Notes: generated by a model not told the origin, from the sequence alone. A DNA stretch of 64,000 nucleotides from Heliopora coerulea (GCA_030142905.1 JASJOG010000018.1:1805001-1869000), one strand, 5' to 3'. Numbered from the stretch's first letter, positions 1 to 14,800 are shown. Made by a program: numbers and translations.

Positions 1-494
1 ATACCTTAAAAGTTGCATTCCCTAATGTTCTCTTTTTTATAAGCTTACCTATTGTTGCTATATACTTCTCCGACATTGCTTCATTTATAGTTCTTGCAGA
101 AAATATATATTTTTCGCAAAGCATTTCTGATAGAAAGATCTGAAATTACAATGTAGCACCCGTAATATTATATTAATCAAGGTATATTATATCCACGAAA
201 AATCGAGACTCAGAAACTTTGATCCGCTCGTCTAATCGTCGAGTCGTTGATGTCCAAGAACGGAGCATTTAAATAATATTTAAGCCGTTGCACATTTAAC
301 GGAAAAACAAGAATCGCATTGTCTCGGACAAAAGAATGAGCTTACATTTGTCCCTCATCTACCGATATAAATAAGTGCGGAACTTATAGAGTTCTACATA
401 GTTGTATCTAGAACTCTATAGGCTCAGATAATTGTATCTTGGGTAAAAATAATATAAATATTTGGTTGTTTGCCCCCTAGCGATCCCATTCTGC
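1..494. other. Intron sequence, nothing recognised
   Basis: AT-rich sequence downstream of E18 in gene orientation. I see no exon or element here except a small hairpin, tagagttct / agaactcta, at about 388-419. Confidence 0.5.
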
Positions 495-1640
495 ATTCTG
501 AAACAGCGAGGAGACTGGCAAACGGCAAATCACCCTTTCAAAATATGATTCTAAAACTATACACCTATTCCTGTCATTAGTACTGTAGATAAGGTCTTCG
601 AGAGAATCGTCTGTAACCAGCTGTATAACTACTTATCAATTAATAATATATTAAGTATCACTCAGGCCCGAGACAGTTACACTCCACTGTAACTGCTTAA
701 ATCAACAAATGATTGGTATGAATATTGACCAAGGCAACATTGTCGTTTTTCTAGATTTAATAAAGAAGGCTTTTGACACTGTTGACCACAATATCTTATT
801 ACGTAAACTCGAGCTACATGGTATGACTAGGAGAGCACTTAGTCTAAATCCTGCTTATACAAACGAAAGCAAAGTTGTTCTAGTGGTGATAAATTATGAT
901 AATTATGTTTGCAGAGAAATTTCTGTTGTGGAGTTCCAGAGGGATCAATACTTGACTTGGCCCTTAGTTGTTTTTAATTTATATCAACGATTTGCCATAC
1001 AACATGCATTATTCTAAGGGTAGAATTTTGCGAATTTTTGGTCAACAAAGATCTTGATTGTACAAATTCTAGGCTCTTGATAAATAAACTTACTATTAAT
1101 CTGACCAAAACAGAATTTATCGTAATTGGCCCTGATAATAAAATTAAGATTTATTTAAGAATATCATAGAGACAGTAGATAAAAAATTAGGATATCATCC
1201 GTTATCTTGCATGAAATAAAGCAAACCACTTGGAGTCATAACTGATGATAGACTAAATTGGGATGAACATTTGAATTCTATTGTCAAGAAAATTTCTAAC
1301 TATTGCTGTTTTTAGAGTGGAATAAAAATTTGTACCTCTTAATACTTTGAAAATTCTTTACAACTATCTAATTCAACCATTGTTTGATTGTGTTGTTGTA
1401 TGGAACAACATAAACCTTACCCAATGTGACCGTTTACAAAAATTGCAGCATCGAGCAATTCGTGTTATAACAAAATCTTCTTATGAGATACGATTCATCG
1501 ACATTTTTAATGATTTGAGATGAGACATATTGGCTGCTGGACATACGAAGCACATTTTGATAATGAAGCATAAAATTTGGCAAAAGCCGGTTCTATTGTA
1601 TTTAACTGACCATTCCATAGGGTGATTGATACTACAAGTT
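495..1640 (+). pseudogene. Degenerate non-LTR (LINE) reverse transcriptase
   Basis: In shifting plus-strand frames the sequence reads as a jockey/CR1-like LINE polymerase. About 495-650 resembles the region with a G-D-W and P-V-I-S-x-V-x-K-V-F-E motif. At 720-830 a clear F-L-D-L-x-K-A-F-D-T-V-D-H motif appears, followed by the thumb-like L-x-I-N-x-L-T-I-N-L-x-K-T-E-F and K-P-L-G-V-I segments near 1075-1250. Stops and frameshifts are frequent and the GVPQGS and YADD boxes are not recognisable, so it is dead. It ends in an (AT)n tract, common for LINE 3' ends. The clade assignment is tentative. Confidence 0.8.
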
Positions 1641-1657
1641 ATAATTTCAGACATAAT

Positions 1658-2080
1658 GATATATATATATATATATATATAATGATATATATATAATATA
1701 ATGATATATTTGACTGACCGACCGACCTAGCCACATACCCACTTACTACCCACCTATCTTCAAAACAACCTTACCGACCGGCGACCTTCCTACTTACCTA
1801 CTTACCTACCTGTAGTAGCGAAGTCAAGCTTACATTTTTTCGGGAGGTTTCTGGGGAGTTATTGCACGGCTACGGAGAATTTTGATGCTGGGAGTGAGCC
1901 TTCTCTATATAACTTTGTATTTTAGGCTCTCATGATTATGATTCCAACCATTATAAGATGCTCTGTGTAATATTTCAGGCATTAAAGTTATCAGTCTAGT
2001 AAAATCTAGAGGTACCGCCCCCAGTGCACCTTTGGCTACAACACTTGCTACCTGTCCACCTACGTCCTACCTAACTACCT
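1658..2080. repeat. (AT)n tract and CCTA/CTTA-rich simple repeat
   Basis: An (AT)n tract at 1660-1706 is followed by irregular gacc/ccta/ctta tetranucleotide-like sequence, densest at 1708-1815 and again at 2040-2090. No coding meaning. Confidence 0.8.
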
Positions 2081-2179
2081 ACCTATTCCTGTTCAGTTGA
2101 CGTCCTCGCCTCTTCTCTCCTCATATCTCATCCCACATAATTATATACCGTAGTACGTGACAAAAAATTCATGGCTTAC

Positions 2180-2497
2180 CAACTCCTGTTCCTGGTTCGC
2201 CCTTTTCACCTTTGTCTCCAGACAAGCCAGAATCTCCTTTTTCACCAGGGGAGCCACGACTGCCCTGTTCTCCTCTTAGGCCAGGTGGTCCCGGATCACC
2301 TGGCCTTCCAGTTTCTCCTTTTAGTCCATTATTACCTTTCAGACCATCGCGACCAGTTTCGCCTTTACCACCCTGGAGTCCAGGTTCACCACGATCTCCA
2401 TCATTACCAGGTGGGCCATTGACACCTGGTAAGCCATCTTCGCCTTTATTTCCTTTAGGGCCGGGTGAACCTTTAGGTCCGGGGTCACCATTATCAC
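2180..2497 (-). CDS. Collagen exon E18 (318 bp), last in window
   Basis: Phase 1 to 1, 106 codons, acceptor cgttag and donor gtaagc. A long regular run ([12 protein letters not shown]) ends in GEP GTG V, a single G-X-G slip just before the donor. The gene must continue left of position 1, because no stop or non-helical C-terminal region follows. Confidence 0.93.
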
Positions 2498-2780
2498 CTA
2501 ACGAAGTAAACGTTTACCAAACGTAAGAACTACAAACTGTCATGGTAATGCAGTTGGCTTCAAAAGGAAGTCCACGATCAATAGGAAGCATGGTTGCGTA
2601 GCCTTAATTGCTTAGCTCAAAAACGTTATGGTTCAAATTTGTTGGCCACCAGGGTTCTACATTCTATCTCCTTCAAATGCCGCCATCCTATCATAACCCT
2701 AAATATTGCCATTCTTTCTCTGTAATCAGTTGTCGTTTAAGTTTAAGTGACAGAAACCCATCTAACGGTAGTGAATCTGT

Positions 2781-2853
<73 letters not shown>

Positions 2854-5800
2854 CTGTCTGTCTCTGTCTGTCTGTCTGTCTGTGTCTCTCTCCCTCCCTC
2901 CCTCCCTTGTTAAGAAAGCTCTCTAATTCCAAGCATTGTTGCTGTGGCTGTTTACCGATCTTGCAAGTGAAATATTCTTCAGGGCAGTATCTCAAATGTG
3001 AAAGAGGTACATGTGGCTAATGAGCCGTTGTTTGCAAAATCTCAGAGGCGGGCATTCCTATGTACCAGAAATTATATTTTGCTAGAGTGGTGCTATTACA
3101 ATATAAACAAGGAAAGAATTCAAATATCACTGATTTACACAAAAATTTGGAAGTTCAATCACTTTGACCAACATGCGACATCGTTAATACTTAAACTTGA
3201 TACTTAAACAGCGACAACGGTTTCTTAATAAAAGATCAAGTCTTATTGAATCAAACTGTCGTACATTGAGAGAACATGTATAAAGCGTACATGTATAAAA
3301 CGGACAAGTTTTGAGAAATGGTACAACTTGGCGGCAGCAAAAGTTATTGTGTCTAGAGTGAATACCTATTTTACTTTTCTTTGTCATTTGAGTGAGTTTG
3401 TACGTGAGTAAATACTTTTTTTTTACTTTTAAGCGCATCATCAACAACAATAACAATAACAACAACAACAACAACAACAACTAGATAACTATTAAAATTA
3501 ATAATAATAATAATGATAATAATAATGATAATAATAATAATAACAGAACAGTTAATAATTAATTCCGCATGATTTTAATTTGATCTCACCTCATCAATTC
3601 GCTAAAAAGTAAGTAACTCGAGAATCAATGACTTTGACAATCAGTGAGTTAAGAATGATAGAAGCTTACCTCGCAGTCCTCTAAATCCTTTGTCTCCTTT
3701 TGGCCCAGCAGGTCCCGAATCCCCCATTCTACCTTTGTCTCCTTTGTCTCCAGCAGGTCCTGGTCGACCAGTATTTCCTTTTCCACCTTTATCTCCTGGT
3801 AACCCTGTATCACCCTTAAGCCCTGGTATTCCAATACGTCCGGGTTCACCTTTCTTCCCCGGGATTCCATCGGCACCAGGGAGACCGGGATTACCAGGTG
3901 TTCCTTTCGGACCTAGAATAATTAAAAAAAAAAGAAAGAAAAAAAGTTGTTTATTAAAAATCATCACGGAATGACAGTCGAAAATGTGCGGCTGCATTTT
4001 CATGGTAAATTTGGCGGGCTCAGTATCAGTAAAAACGACCTGAAACGAGATTATAAACTATAAAAATTAGTCAATTAGAGGTCACGAAAGATTGCAGTAA
4101 TAAGATCTTATCCACCATTGTCTCCATCGCGTTTAACCTTATATTGTTTAGACGTCAGGTTTTCACGCAAACGTAGTCAAAGCCAGAAAATATATACTTT
4201 TGAATACGGAGTTTATATTTGATGAACTAAATTTCCATTTCATCTTATCATGTCTAAATGTCAAATACTCGTTGAATACGTTTCAATACGTCTGATTTTC
4301 AAACAACGAGAACCTGAAGACGGTGTCATTTACGTTATAAGTTTGGTTCCCATATATCTTACTCCCTGCTCGGGTTAGTAGGCAGGTATACAAGGTGTCG
4401 CTAATGCATTCGCAAGGTGTTGAGGTTGTTTTCGCCCTGATTATCGAATTTGAACAAGCTCCATGCAGAGTTTATGGATGAAATTTTACACACCATTTTT
4501 GGGGAGGGGGTCTGGGAATAATCACCCAACTGTTTTTAACTTGGAAGGTCTCTGAAATAATTTGTGCATTTTGATGTCGCTATTGATGATTTTGACTCAC
4601 GTGTCCTCATGGAAATCGTCCGTGGCGAACAAGAATAACAGGTAAAATCGAAGAAATAAGTCATAACACAGGATTTGCCTTTAATTCTGATAAAGGTATT
4701 CGACGATATACAATTTCATGTACAAAATGCCGCTGCAACTTGATCTTATTTTAGGAACAACTCGCATTAAAGTAGCTCTAAATTAGGTTAGGAAAGTCCA
4801 GAGAAATCAGGGGTCCAGACTATCCTAGTACATTTGCTATACTACTATAAGTTATCAAATAATCGAGAACCAACTTTCATGCCACGTTGTAATACTAATC
4901 AATTACTTAGCTCCATTATGGCGACCTACGCCTACCTCGTTCGCCTTTATCACCAGGGTTTCCAATTCCTGAAATGCCACTGCTACCTTCAGCACCAGGA
5001 CTTCCCGTTTCACCCTTTTCGCCCGGAGGTCCCCTGTCACCTTTAATTTCAATGGTGTCTCCTTTCATACCTTTTGGCCCCACATCACCTTTCTCACCTG
5101 GCGAAAGAGAATTTCAAGGTCGGTATGTCAAGGAATTTAAGAGTGAATTCGATAAAAAGACAAGCTTTCATATTCCTCTTCTAGCCATAGTATTTTTGCA
5201 AGTATAGTAAGCTAAGGGAGCAAACTAAAGATGCCAATTATTTGAAAAGGTGTTGGATAAAACATGACTAAAAATAACATTTGCAAACTTAGAAATAATT
5301 ACAGTGATTACGTTTACTATCGTATTAATAAACAGCATAACATGTGCAGTCAGAGTCAACAACGTGACTAACTTCTTTTCTTCTTTTGGATTAACGGCGT
5401 CAACGAATAAAGAAATTGAAGAAATTAGTTATAGAGTGATAGTAACTTTGTGCGCTAAAGAAAGTGTTTTGGACCATTAAATCACGTGCATTTTCCGGTT
5501 GTTCTTCGATCTGTTTTTCGACCCCTCTATTGTCGTTGTCAACACCATACAGTTCCATGTACAGTAAAAGAAATTTCTATTATGCGGGCTGCCTGTGACA
5601 GCCGCAGAGTTAAAAATGGGCTTCCTCCGCATTTTTTTTTGTCGTTGGCCAGAAATCGTCTGGTTGACGATGCACGCATTACTACCACCGAGGGCTCATA
5701 ACTCCGGAGCTTAACTTGTACCGTGTATTGAGCGTATTCACTTGACGTCATAGGCACCATGTTGGAGTTCCCTGATGCCAACGTGGCCGTCATGCCTTTG

Positions 5801-8800
5801 TCATTCGAGTCTCGGGGGATTGAGTGAATACGCTCTATAAATTAAGTCAATAAAATCAATAAGTTAAAGTCTTCTTGATACTTGAAACATCAAACACATT
5901 GATCAGGATTCTTTTCGACCAAGGCACTCGCTGAGAGAAGTTACGTCATCGGTTTGTCAGGCTAAGTACGCTGATTTCAACAACGCCACTCGCGGTGAAC
6001 GTAAACTACAAGGTGACCAAGATTTCGGAACAATATCTTGTCACACAGTTTAACCGCAATGGTTGAGCCTTTCTTGCTCCAAAAGTGCAAAAGACAGTTC
6101 ATGTTTAAGTTGCCTCTTCAAATGACGTGATCGGCGACAATGCATAGACACAGTCCATAAAACTACTTTCGTGAAATTCTTAAGCACTTTCCATGGTCAT
6201 AACATCTCTAAGTTCTCAAAGCAAACCCTCAATAGAGTGTCTTGTTCGAAAAAAATTGATTCGGATGTTAGTTTCACGGTTTTCAACCTTAAACTGATGT
6301 TGGAATCGCCGCTTAGGATATTGAAACTGACGGGCAAAAAGGCCCTTTCGTCCGCCATTTTTGACATCACATTAAGGGCGAATTATCGTCAGAAGTTAGC
6401 CTTCCAGTACGTGAAACTCAACAACACCCCGACCGGGTTTTTCCTACGATGCTTCGAAGCAAGACCAAGACGGCGGGGACTTTTCATGACTAATAACCAA
6501 TTTTATTGACTGGGTGATGTCTGGTTGTTATTTTTTTGGCCAGAGTATCGGCCTAAGTTTCGGTGGGAGCCATGCCTATATCCCTTTCTCTCTCTGACAG
6601 GCCTGATGTCTGCAATTCTTATCATGTAATTGTCATACCATGGCAGTTTTAATTTTAACCATAGTTTGGACATTCTTATTGCATTAGTGTGTAGACAAAC
6701 AGGAAGTACAATTTCATACCACGTGGCCCAGTGTCTCCCATTTCTCCAGGTAGTCCCTCGTCTCCAGTGTTTCCTTGGTCACCCTTAACTCCAGGGAATC
6801 CTGCTGCACCCTTATCTCCATTTGGACCAGCTGGTCCCACATCACCTTTGCCATCCAGTCCTTGGTCTCCCTTCACTCCCTTAGTTCCTTAGAAAAACAC
6901 AAAGCAGTGTCATATCAAATAAACAAATCAAGAAAAGTAGAAAGCTTATAATAGCAACAATGTTTTAAAGCATGTAAAATGACATTTGCTTCGAATAACT
7001 CTTTGCTGCAAAAGTACAGGATGCATTTATAGAGGTGACGGTTAGCCTGAACTATGCCAAAATCGAATGACAATTTTCAAAAGTTCGTAGCTTCTCGAGT
7101 TATATTCAAAACTACGGCAAACGATAAAGGTCATAGAACATAAATTCTAAAAATACACAAAGGTTGAAAACAAGAATTCTGAGAAGTTGGCTTTAAATAT
7201 TGAGTAACGAGTTTACTTTCGACAACGTAGCACTTTTTTGATAGCAGTGTTTGAAATGGGATTGCGGTAATCGGAGCAAATACGTTGTACCTTCTCGGGG
7301 GATTCGCCAGTGATATGCAGCGTCGCATTTGCGAGAGACGTTAGAATGGTGACAAGACGTGGTTGTCTGTAGAGACATCATTCCGTCTTGACAGGGTTCT
7401 GGTTTTAATGCTGTGGCTGCCTGAAGGGGAATAATGTGAAGTCCGAGATATAGTCAATCTGCCCATGGCTTTTCAAATAACCAAGAAGTCAAAACCATGT
7501 CATACTTTGACACTGTTATCAATCCGTTGGAGGTCGCAACAGAGCACCGATGGAGACCTGAAGTTTAGTGTCGCTACGCCAAAGCATCTTTGACAAAATT
7601 TAAGACTGGTATATCATTGAGATATTTTGATTGAGTTTTGGACAGTGGGTACGTAGCTGAATCATAATGTGAAACCATGAGTAAATTTGCAAACCATGTT
7701 TTGGTATAATAGTAAGAAAGGTCACTTTTGTTTACATGAAACCATAATTTACACAGCAGCTCATGGTTTCATATAATTTACGTTAAATAATATTTGGACA
7801 CATGGCGTTTCATAAATTTTTGCCCCATGAATTGCAAGGTTTGGATTCCAAGAGATCTGTAGTGCATTAAAAACGCAATCATTTTTTTTAAACGGCTCGC
7901 TCACATCTAAACAGTACAAAACACAACTAAAAAAAACCCAAAACAAACAAACAAACAAAAAAAACCCACAACTATCAATCTTTCAGTAAAATCTTAAATA
8001 CGTGATTCTTGAACAAAGAAAAAATTGATGTCTTTAGCAATTTTCAAGCTAACCCACTCCTTAGGTCAGCTCTGGTTTTGGTAAATATAATAAAATTGAA
8101 ATTTTTTATTCTAGCAAAACGCTGTAATATAAGCCATGTTGTTATACGTGGTACCATGCTTCTATTTTTAAGAGTAAATGCTATACGAAAAAATCCCACA
8201 AAAAAGATTAAAGCACAATTGAAATTACCACGAGCCATTTTGTTTGTAGCTCTCCTGTTATGAGTTGGTGAAGTAATTTAAATTCAGATTTCACATGTTA
8301 ACTACCCTACAAACTAAGTCACGAAAAAGTGTGGCACACTTTTGCATAAGATTGTTGAGACTGTACGAGCACTTGTTCAGGCAAAAACTATCCAATATCT
8401 ATGGGCCATTATCAAAGATCATTTTGAAGTCATACTGTGATATTCTTGCACAAAATGTTTGACTGTTACCAGTCTTACATCAATGGCTGAGTTAAAGCAA
8501 ATCAATTTTTGGTATTTAACACTCATAACAGTAAACACTTAATACTGGTGATTAGTTCAATCTAGTAAACAAAAACTAAAATTCAGCTCCAAAACAGTAA
8601 CATTGGTTTCAATTTCCGAGAAGCATCTCCAATTCCGTGACCTCAAACTAACGTGGCGTTAAAATGTTGACCCACTTTAACAAGATAGACAACAATTGTA
8701 ATAGCAAAACCAAATGATAAAGGTTAAAAAAACAAAACAAAAACAAAAACAGGTACCTTTTAGACCTGGAGATCCAGGAGCTCCTGGTCCACCCCTTGGT

Positions 8801-11800
8801 CCTGTGTCTCCTTTCTCACCAGTATCGCCGTCTTCACCTTGTATACCTGCACCCCCTTGTCGTCCCTTTTCTCCGGGTGGACCTTGTTCACCTGGAGGAC
8901 CATCAGGACCTGGATCACCTCTCAGTCCAGGATTCCCTACCTCGCCTGGTGGACCGTCTTCACCTTTTGCACCCTTTTCTCCATCTGAACCTTTAGGTCC
9001 TGAGCGAAGAAAAAAATAATCAAAAAAACATTAGCCACTTCGTTAAGCAAACGAGCCTTCACCAAATTCATGACAAGTACAACATGTTAAAGGTAGAATA
9101 TATAGAAGATTTGATCAGCAGTGGCTGTCGGTATTTGTTTTCATATACATAGAGTTTCTGAACTTGAAACTGCGAGTTAGGTGAGTAATATCACCTAAAG
9201 AGTGATTTTGAGGAATATTATCCAAGATATGGTTCTCTTAAAATTTGGCCAGCGGACCTAAATATTATGGCATGGTACCCGTCGTTTACACAGTGAAATT
9301 TGTTTATCTTTTTAAAGGCTTAATTTTTTTGAAAGGAACTCTTAAGATCAGCACGGGCGCTCCTGCATTTCTGAGCCAATCAGTATTTTCGTCAACGGCT
9401 GACCCATTTTTCACGTGGAATCTGACAAGTATGTTCAAAATTCAAAATGTCTGATGTTAGTCAACTTCAAAATTAAGTGATATGGTGCATTATTAACAGG
9501 AAAAGAAGGTAAAAGGAGATGAGAGAAGAAAACCAGAAAAATACTTGGAGTAATTTCCTGGTTATTGAAAAGGTGACGACGTAAATTTTTTAACTTGTAT
9601 AAAGTGATTCTACTGAAGAATTTCCATGGTTTCTTTTCCGAGTTGTTTCAACTTTTTCGTCGTATGTCTTTGTTTTCAGTTTGTACTTTTGTCTTAAGAT
9701 TTATTTCAAAGCAAAGATATCCAAACCTTTTTGGTGCAGTTACCTTTTAATGAACGAGACGCTATTTTGAAAAGATTTATAAAGCCGGTTTCTATGGGAA
9801 GTTTTGCCGATCAAAATCAAAGAAAAAAATATGACCTGTAAACTTTGGTACACCTCACTTGACTCTTGAAGTTTTGCAGGTTTCGATTGAGAACTGAATC
9901 GTTTCTTCTGACAACAATTTTATCAATGTTGTAGTACCTTCATCGGTTCACATTTTTACCATTACTTTCTGAACACGTCATTTTGAAATTTATGATGAAT
10001 TGTGAAGTGCGCACGTGTAGTTGAATTTTGGGCACTTGTGCCTACCTTTAGGCGAGCCGAGACTACCTCCAGAGATAGTCTCGGCCCGGCTAAATATCTT
10101 CGCACTCGTGTCGTAGGCGTTCGAATTTACACGAGAAGAATCAGGAGTGCCATACCATAAAATCTGGGCCCGCAAGCCAAAGTTTAAGAGTGCCATGCCC
10201 TAAACGATTGTCGTGTAAATTGGCTTCAAGTCTCTCGCCATGATATTTAATTAATTCTCGCCTATATCTAAATGAGAAAACATGACAGAAACTACCAATT
10301 ACAGACCAGTTTCTAAGCTCTCTGTGGTTTCTATATTATTTGAAAAGGTATCAAAATAGATCTTTGAGGACCTGGAAGTCAATGACATACTCACGGAGGA
10401 ACGAGACGGTATTAGACAATATAATTCAACCGAAACGTCTCGATGGATAAATAGAGTTTGAATGGAGTAATATTCATGATCGCAAGAAAGCTTTTAATTG
10501 CGAAGACCATAAAATTTTACTAAAGAAGTTGGGTACCATACGGTTTTACTGGTCATACCCTTGACTGGTTTGAATTCTGTTTTTCTAAACGGGCTCAGAT
10601 ATGCAAAGTTGGTCAAATCATATCAGGAAAACAAGTTATTCAACGGGGACTGCCACAAGGTTAAATCCTAAGACCTTTTTTATTTCAAAATGTCTGACAT
10701 CAGCTGCTAGTATGTTCTCGGGTGATACAACGAAACCGAAAATGAATTGAACGCATATTTGGAAAAAATACACCAAGGGCATCAGTCAGGAAATTAACTT
10801 TAAATAAGGTTTAACAAAAAAGGCAAAGGCTTTTGAACCTTTATAATCGAAATGTCAAACTAGGTGAAACTAACATAAAAAGAGTGGAAAACCCTGGTAA
10901 AAACTGCGGATAAAAACCTTCCTCCAAAAAAAAGAAAAAAAATCACGTTAACATTGTGGTCTCTTAAGCGTCTGAAGGAATCGACATGCTTCGGTAAATA
11001 AAAAAAAGTTTTTCACAAAACCTGTGTTGCGCTAATTGTGTACAATGCAACACCTCTGCCGTACTTTGATTACTGCTGTTTTTTTGTGAGACAATTGTAG
11101 CATTTATATTAAAGAAATGTCCGAAGAATGCAAAACAGGACGGCAAGAGTCATCACTGGACAGTTGTGTAATGTATCATCGGCGAACGTGTTCAAAAGAA
11201 TTTAGGTTAGGTCATTACAAACACGAGTAACATATAAGAACAAAAGTGTATGATAACACTATTTTCAAGGCAAAATGAACGAATTGGAAAGGGAGTAACA
11301 AATGAGGTAATGAGAGATGATTTTCGGGGTCGTGTGTTTTCGTGGATAGCTGCGAGTTTTTGTAGTCGTTTGCGACTTTTTGCTGTGAGTTTATTTTTAC
11401 GAGGTTTTCTTCTTCTACATTTTCCGTTTTGTTTCGCTTTTTTTCCGTTTTCTTCATACAGAAGGATATCGAAACATAATCTACTCGAACAAAACCAATA
11501 ACAGCGTATCTACACTGTTCCACCTTTGACGACAATGTTTTTCTCCCCTTCACTTGACTTATTTTTTACATGACAATGTAACTGACCAGGAAAGAGATCA
11601 TCAAATTTGGGTTTACCAAATATATATAGGCTTGACGTGTGGCCTATCTTTCCTTTCAGGTTATTTGAAGTAATATAGACCCAATCAGCACGCGTGTATA
11701 GCAAAGCTAGGTGGGAAACTATTGATTCAGACGTAGTGGAAGTAGCTTACGTTTCGGTTGGCATCTAGCCCCTCCATTTGGGAGGTGGTTTCTATAAAAA

Positions 11801-14800
11801 TCGTTTTGCATTCTTTGGCCCTTGCCGTTTTTCGAAAGTTTGGACTTGGTATATTTGTTGTCTAGTATAGTCACTGTCATGGAAGTAAATCCATGCAAAA
11901 AGGTGGTGGAGGGTGTAGGATTTTCAATTTCTAAATTGGACATTTTGATCTCATTAGGTTTAGTTTGAGTATCAGAAATCTTCATGTGAAAATGTGAGCC
12001 TGTATGATCCCCGACAAAAAAAAGAAAAATAGCTCGAGAAAATTAGGCCCTCATGAAAAAGCTCGTCAGAAAATAAACCTTTGACGAAAACTCGCTATCC
12101 GCGACAATAAAGTATGATTGAAGAATATTTAATGATCTTAGATTGGGATATGTGAAATGGTATAAATATTGGAATAACATACTGACCAGGTTCACCCCTC
12201 GTTCCGAGATTCCCAGCTTCTCCCTTCTGTCCTTTCTCCCCGCTAAACTCTGGAAGACCTTTTTCTCCCTTCGGACCACGTTCACCTTTCACACCATCAG
12301 TACCATCTATGCCATCGGGACCTGGAGGTCCGTCTGCGCCCTTTTCACCTTGTAATAATAAGGTTCAAAAAGAAGTAAGTAAAATGAACAGCAGTGACAC
12401 AACTAATCAAGCCCATCATCATAAAAAGACAAGGACCCTGTTCTACCATCGTTTCCGTTTTCGCCTTTCGCGCCAGGCCGTCCAGGGGAGCCAGGTTCCC
12501 CATTCTGTCCTGGTGGTCCTTGAGGTCCTAGGTTCCCTTTGCTTCCAGGGACTCCTGGTGATCCTGCTTCACCTATATCTCCCTTAGGTCCTTGGGGTCC
12601 TAGCCGACCCGGTTCTCCTTTGGGGCCACGTTCTCCCTTGTCTTGTGCTTGTCCTGGAGGTCCTCTTTCACCCTTATCACCTTTTGGACCAATCACTCCT
12701 GCCAGAAGAACAAAAATCGTCTAGAAGTTTAACTCCTTGGGTATTCTTTGAATTTTTATCGACATTTTTGGCGCTTCCATTATACCTTTTGGTGTTCATT
12801 ACCAGAAAATATACTATCATTAACGCCAACCTCAAACAAAATCGTGACAATACATTCAATTTATTGAATCGACACTCCATTTACGCTTTGGTCGTGCTCA
12901 GTTAAAATGTTTGCAGAAAAAGTAACATTCATTAGCATCGAAAAGCAACCATTTGCATCAAAGGGAATTCAATAGCGCTAACTGACGACCATTAAAACCG
13001 TTCCACTATTTGGTAGAGAGAATAAAATTTCAATATATGCAAGATATTTGTCCAGTCTATTGCAGGGTCTATGTGACATTCCAACTTGTATAAAAAAAAA
13101 TCAGGAAATACAACTATCGAAATTCGTAAATAAATTGAAATCGGCTGGACAGTTCAAACCTCTTTTATTCCGTTGATACGTCGATGACTGCTTTGCCATT
13201 TTTCGCTCTGCTGACCACGTTCAAATCTTCTGAGCCCTTGTCAGGACTATATCTTAGCTCACTATATCGGATTATGTTTTCTAGTGTGTTGAAGAGTAAT
13301 TCCATTCTTTCTTTCTTGGACGTCTTTGTCCGTATAATTTAGATGTATAATTGATCGCACAAACGAATTTTCAACCTGTGTTTATCGGAAGCCAACGTTC
13401 ACAGGTTAACTTACGAATTTTGATAGATTCATTCCTTAATCTTTCGTGCTCGGTCTCGTCTCCACCCTACTAAACGTTTATTTTGAAATTGTCTCTTCAC
13501 AGCACATTTTCCTAGCATCTATATTTCAAGCTGTTGACCAGCTTTAGTTCACAGCACTTTTCTACAACTTTTGCTGTTCATTACCAGAAAATATACTATC
13601 ACTAACGCTAACCTCAAATTCTTTAACACAAAAATACATTCATTTTATTCAACCGACATTCACAAGCGTAGATACACAACCATTTGCATCGAAGGGCATT
13701 CTATAGCGCCAACAGATTACCATTAACACCATTCTGCTATAAATTAGGGATAATAAAGTTTCAATTACACAAGATATTTCTCTTGCGTAATTGAAATTTT
13801 ACTATCCGTAAGGTACAGTAGAATATTGTTGATGGTTGTCTGTTGGTGCTATGGAGTGCCCTTCGATGCAAATGGTGGCGTATCTAGATTAGTGAATGTC
13901 GACTGAATAAAATCAATGTATTTTTGTGTTAATTTTGTATATTTTCTGGTAATGAACAGCAAATAGGTGTAACACACATCAACGTTAATCTCTCAGACAG
14001 AAAACATTTCGCCATCAAAACATTTTTACGAGGCAGTACTGCAAGAAAGCTGTAATCGCGAAGACCTGAAGGTGGATGTGTATTAAGCTGGATTTCTATT
14101 TAGCGAACATAGTCGCGGGCAGCCTTTTCCTTCCGTTTTACGAGGTCTCAGGTAAAACGTAACAAAGTAGAAAAGTACTCAGTTTATACAACAGAACAGT
14201 CGCTCGCGCAGCTATATTCGCTCAACCGAAATCTAGCCTTAGCAAAGAACTGTGAACTAAAGCTCATTAACTGTTTGAAATATACATGTTATGATTCCAT
14301 ACCACCTTAAATCGGCTCTACAACAGACTAGACAAACGTCAGGCGTAACTGAAAATTTCTTCTCCCTAATGTATCGTAGAATGGTGTTAATGCTCATAAA
14401 AACGTTAGTTTTTATGCAAAAATTTTAATTTAACATGACAAAAGCGTAAATGAATGTCAATTCAATATAATAAATATATTTTCAATCTAATGAGTTTAAG
14501 GTTGGTGTTAATGATTGTATATTTTCTGGTAATGAACAGCAAAATGTGTATTAGTACCAATATCAATATGTATATCTCTAATGAAACTCTCAGAGTTCAG
14601 TTTTGCAATAGTAGTGACAGTAGTGTTAATTCTTTATGCAACTGATAAGTAAGCGTAGTGTAACAATCAACAAAACGAATGGGATGTGTTTTTTATTTCA
14701 TACTAATTAACGTATTGATTTCTTTCTTCCAGCAATTCTCTCCAGTTTTCATTCTTGCTGAGTGATAATGAAGTCTATCTCTGTTCGAATCGGAAGGCTC

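Larger units (their letters stand above)
2498..3669. other. Intron between E17 and E18
   Basis: A 1.17-kb intron. It contains the (TC)n tract at 2780-2905 and the AAC/AAT repeats at 3446-3545. Nothing else is recognised. Confidence 0.6.
12786..14552. mobile_element. Old foldback element split by later insertions (inferred)
   Basis: 12786-13060 matches one arm of the foldback family (tgttcattaccagaaaata, then attaacgccaacctcaaa), and 14360-14552 matches the opposite arm (ttctggtaatgaacagca). Between them lie a reverse transcriptase fragment (13150-13450) and a complete younger foldback copy (13566-13973). Reading the two arms as one interrupted element is inference. Confidence 0.45.

Noticed and set aside
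709..1017. Intact 102-codon protein gene
   Set aside because: It contains a LINE polymerase motif within a longer region of frameshifted LINE coding; it is a fragment of a pseudogene.
2212..2526. Plus-strand proline/serine-rich open frames opposite collagen exons (also 3690-3974, 8714-9019, 12539-12724, 29289-29495)
   Set aside because: They are antisense shadows of Gly-X-Y coding, where glycine and proline codons read as proline and glycine/serine on the other strand. The splice sites and phases fit only the minus strand.
2608..2995. Polyserine/leucine and Arg-Glu frames over 2780-2905
   Set aside because: They are translations of a (TC)n microsatellite.
6171..6509. 112-codon plus-strand open frame in the E15-E16 intron
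   Set aside because: No recognisable family, no splice or regulatory context, and antisense to the host gene; the length is not exceptional in this composition.
11215..11553. Overlapping open frames on both strands near the LINE remnant
   Set aside because: No motif support; they overlap each other and lie at the end of a dead LINE.
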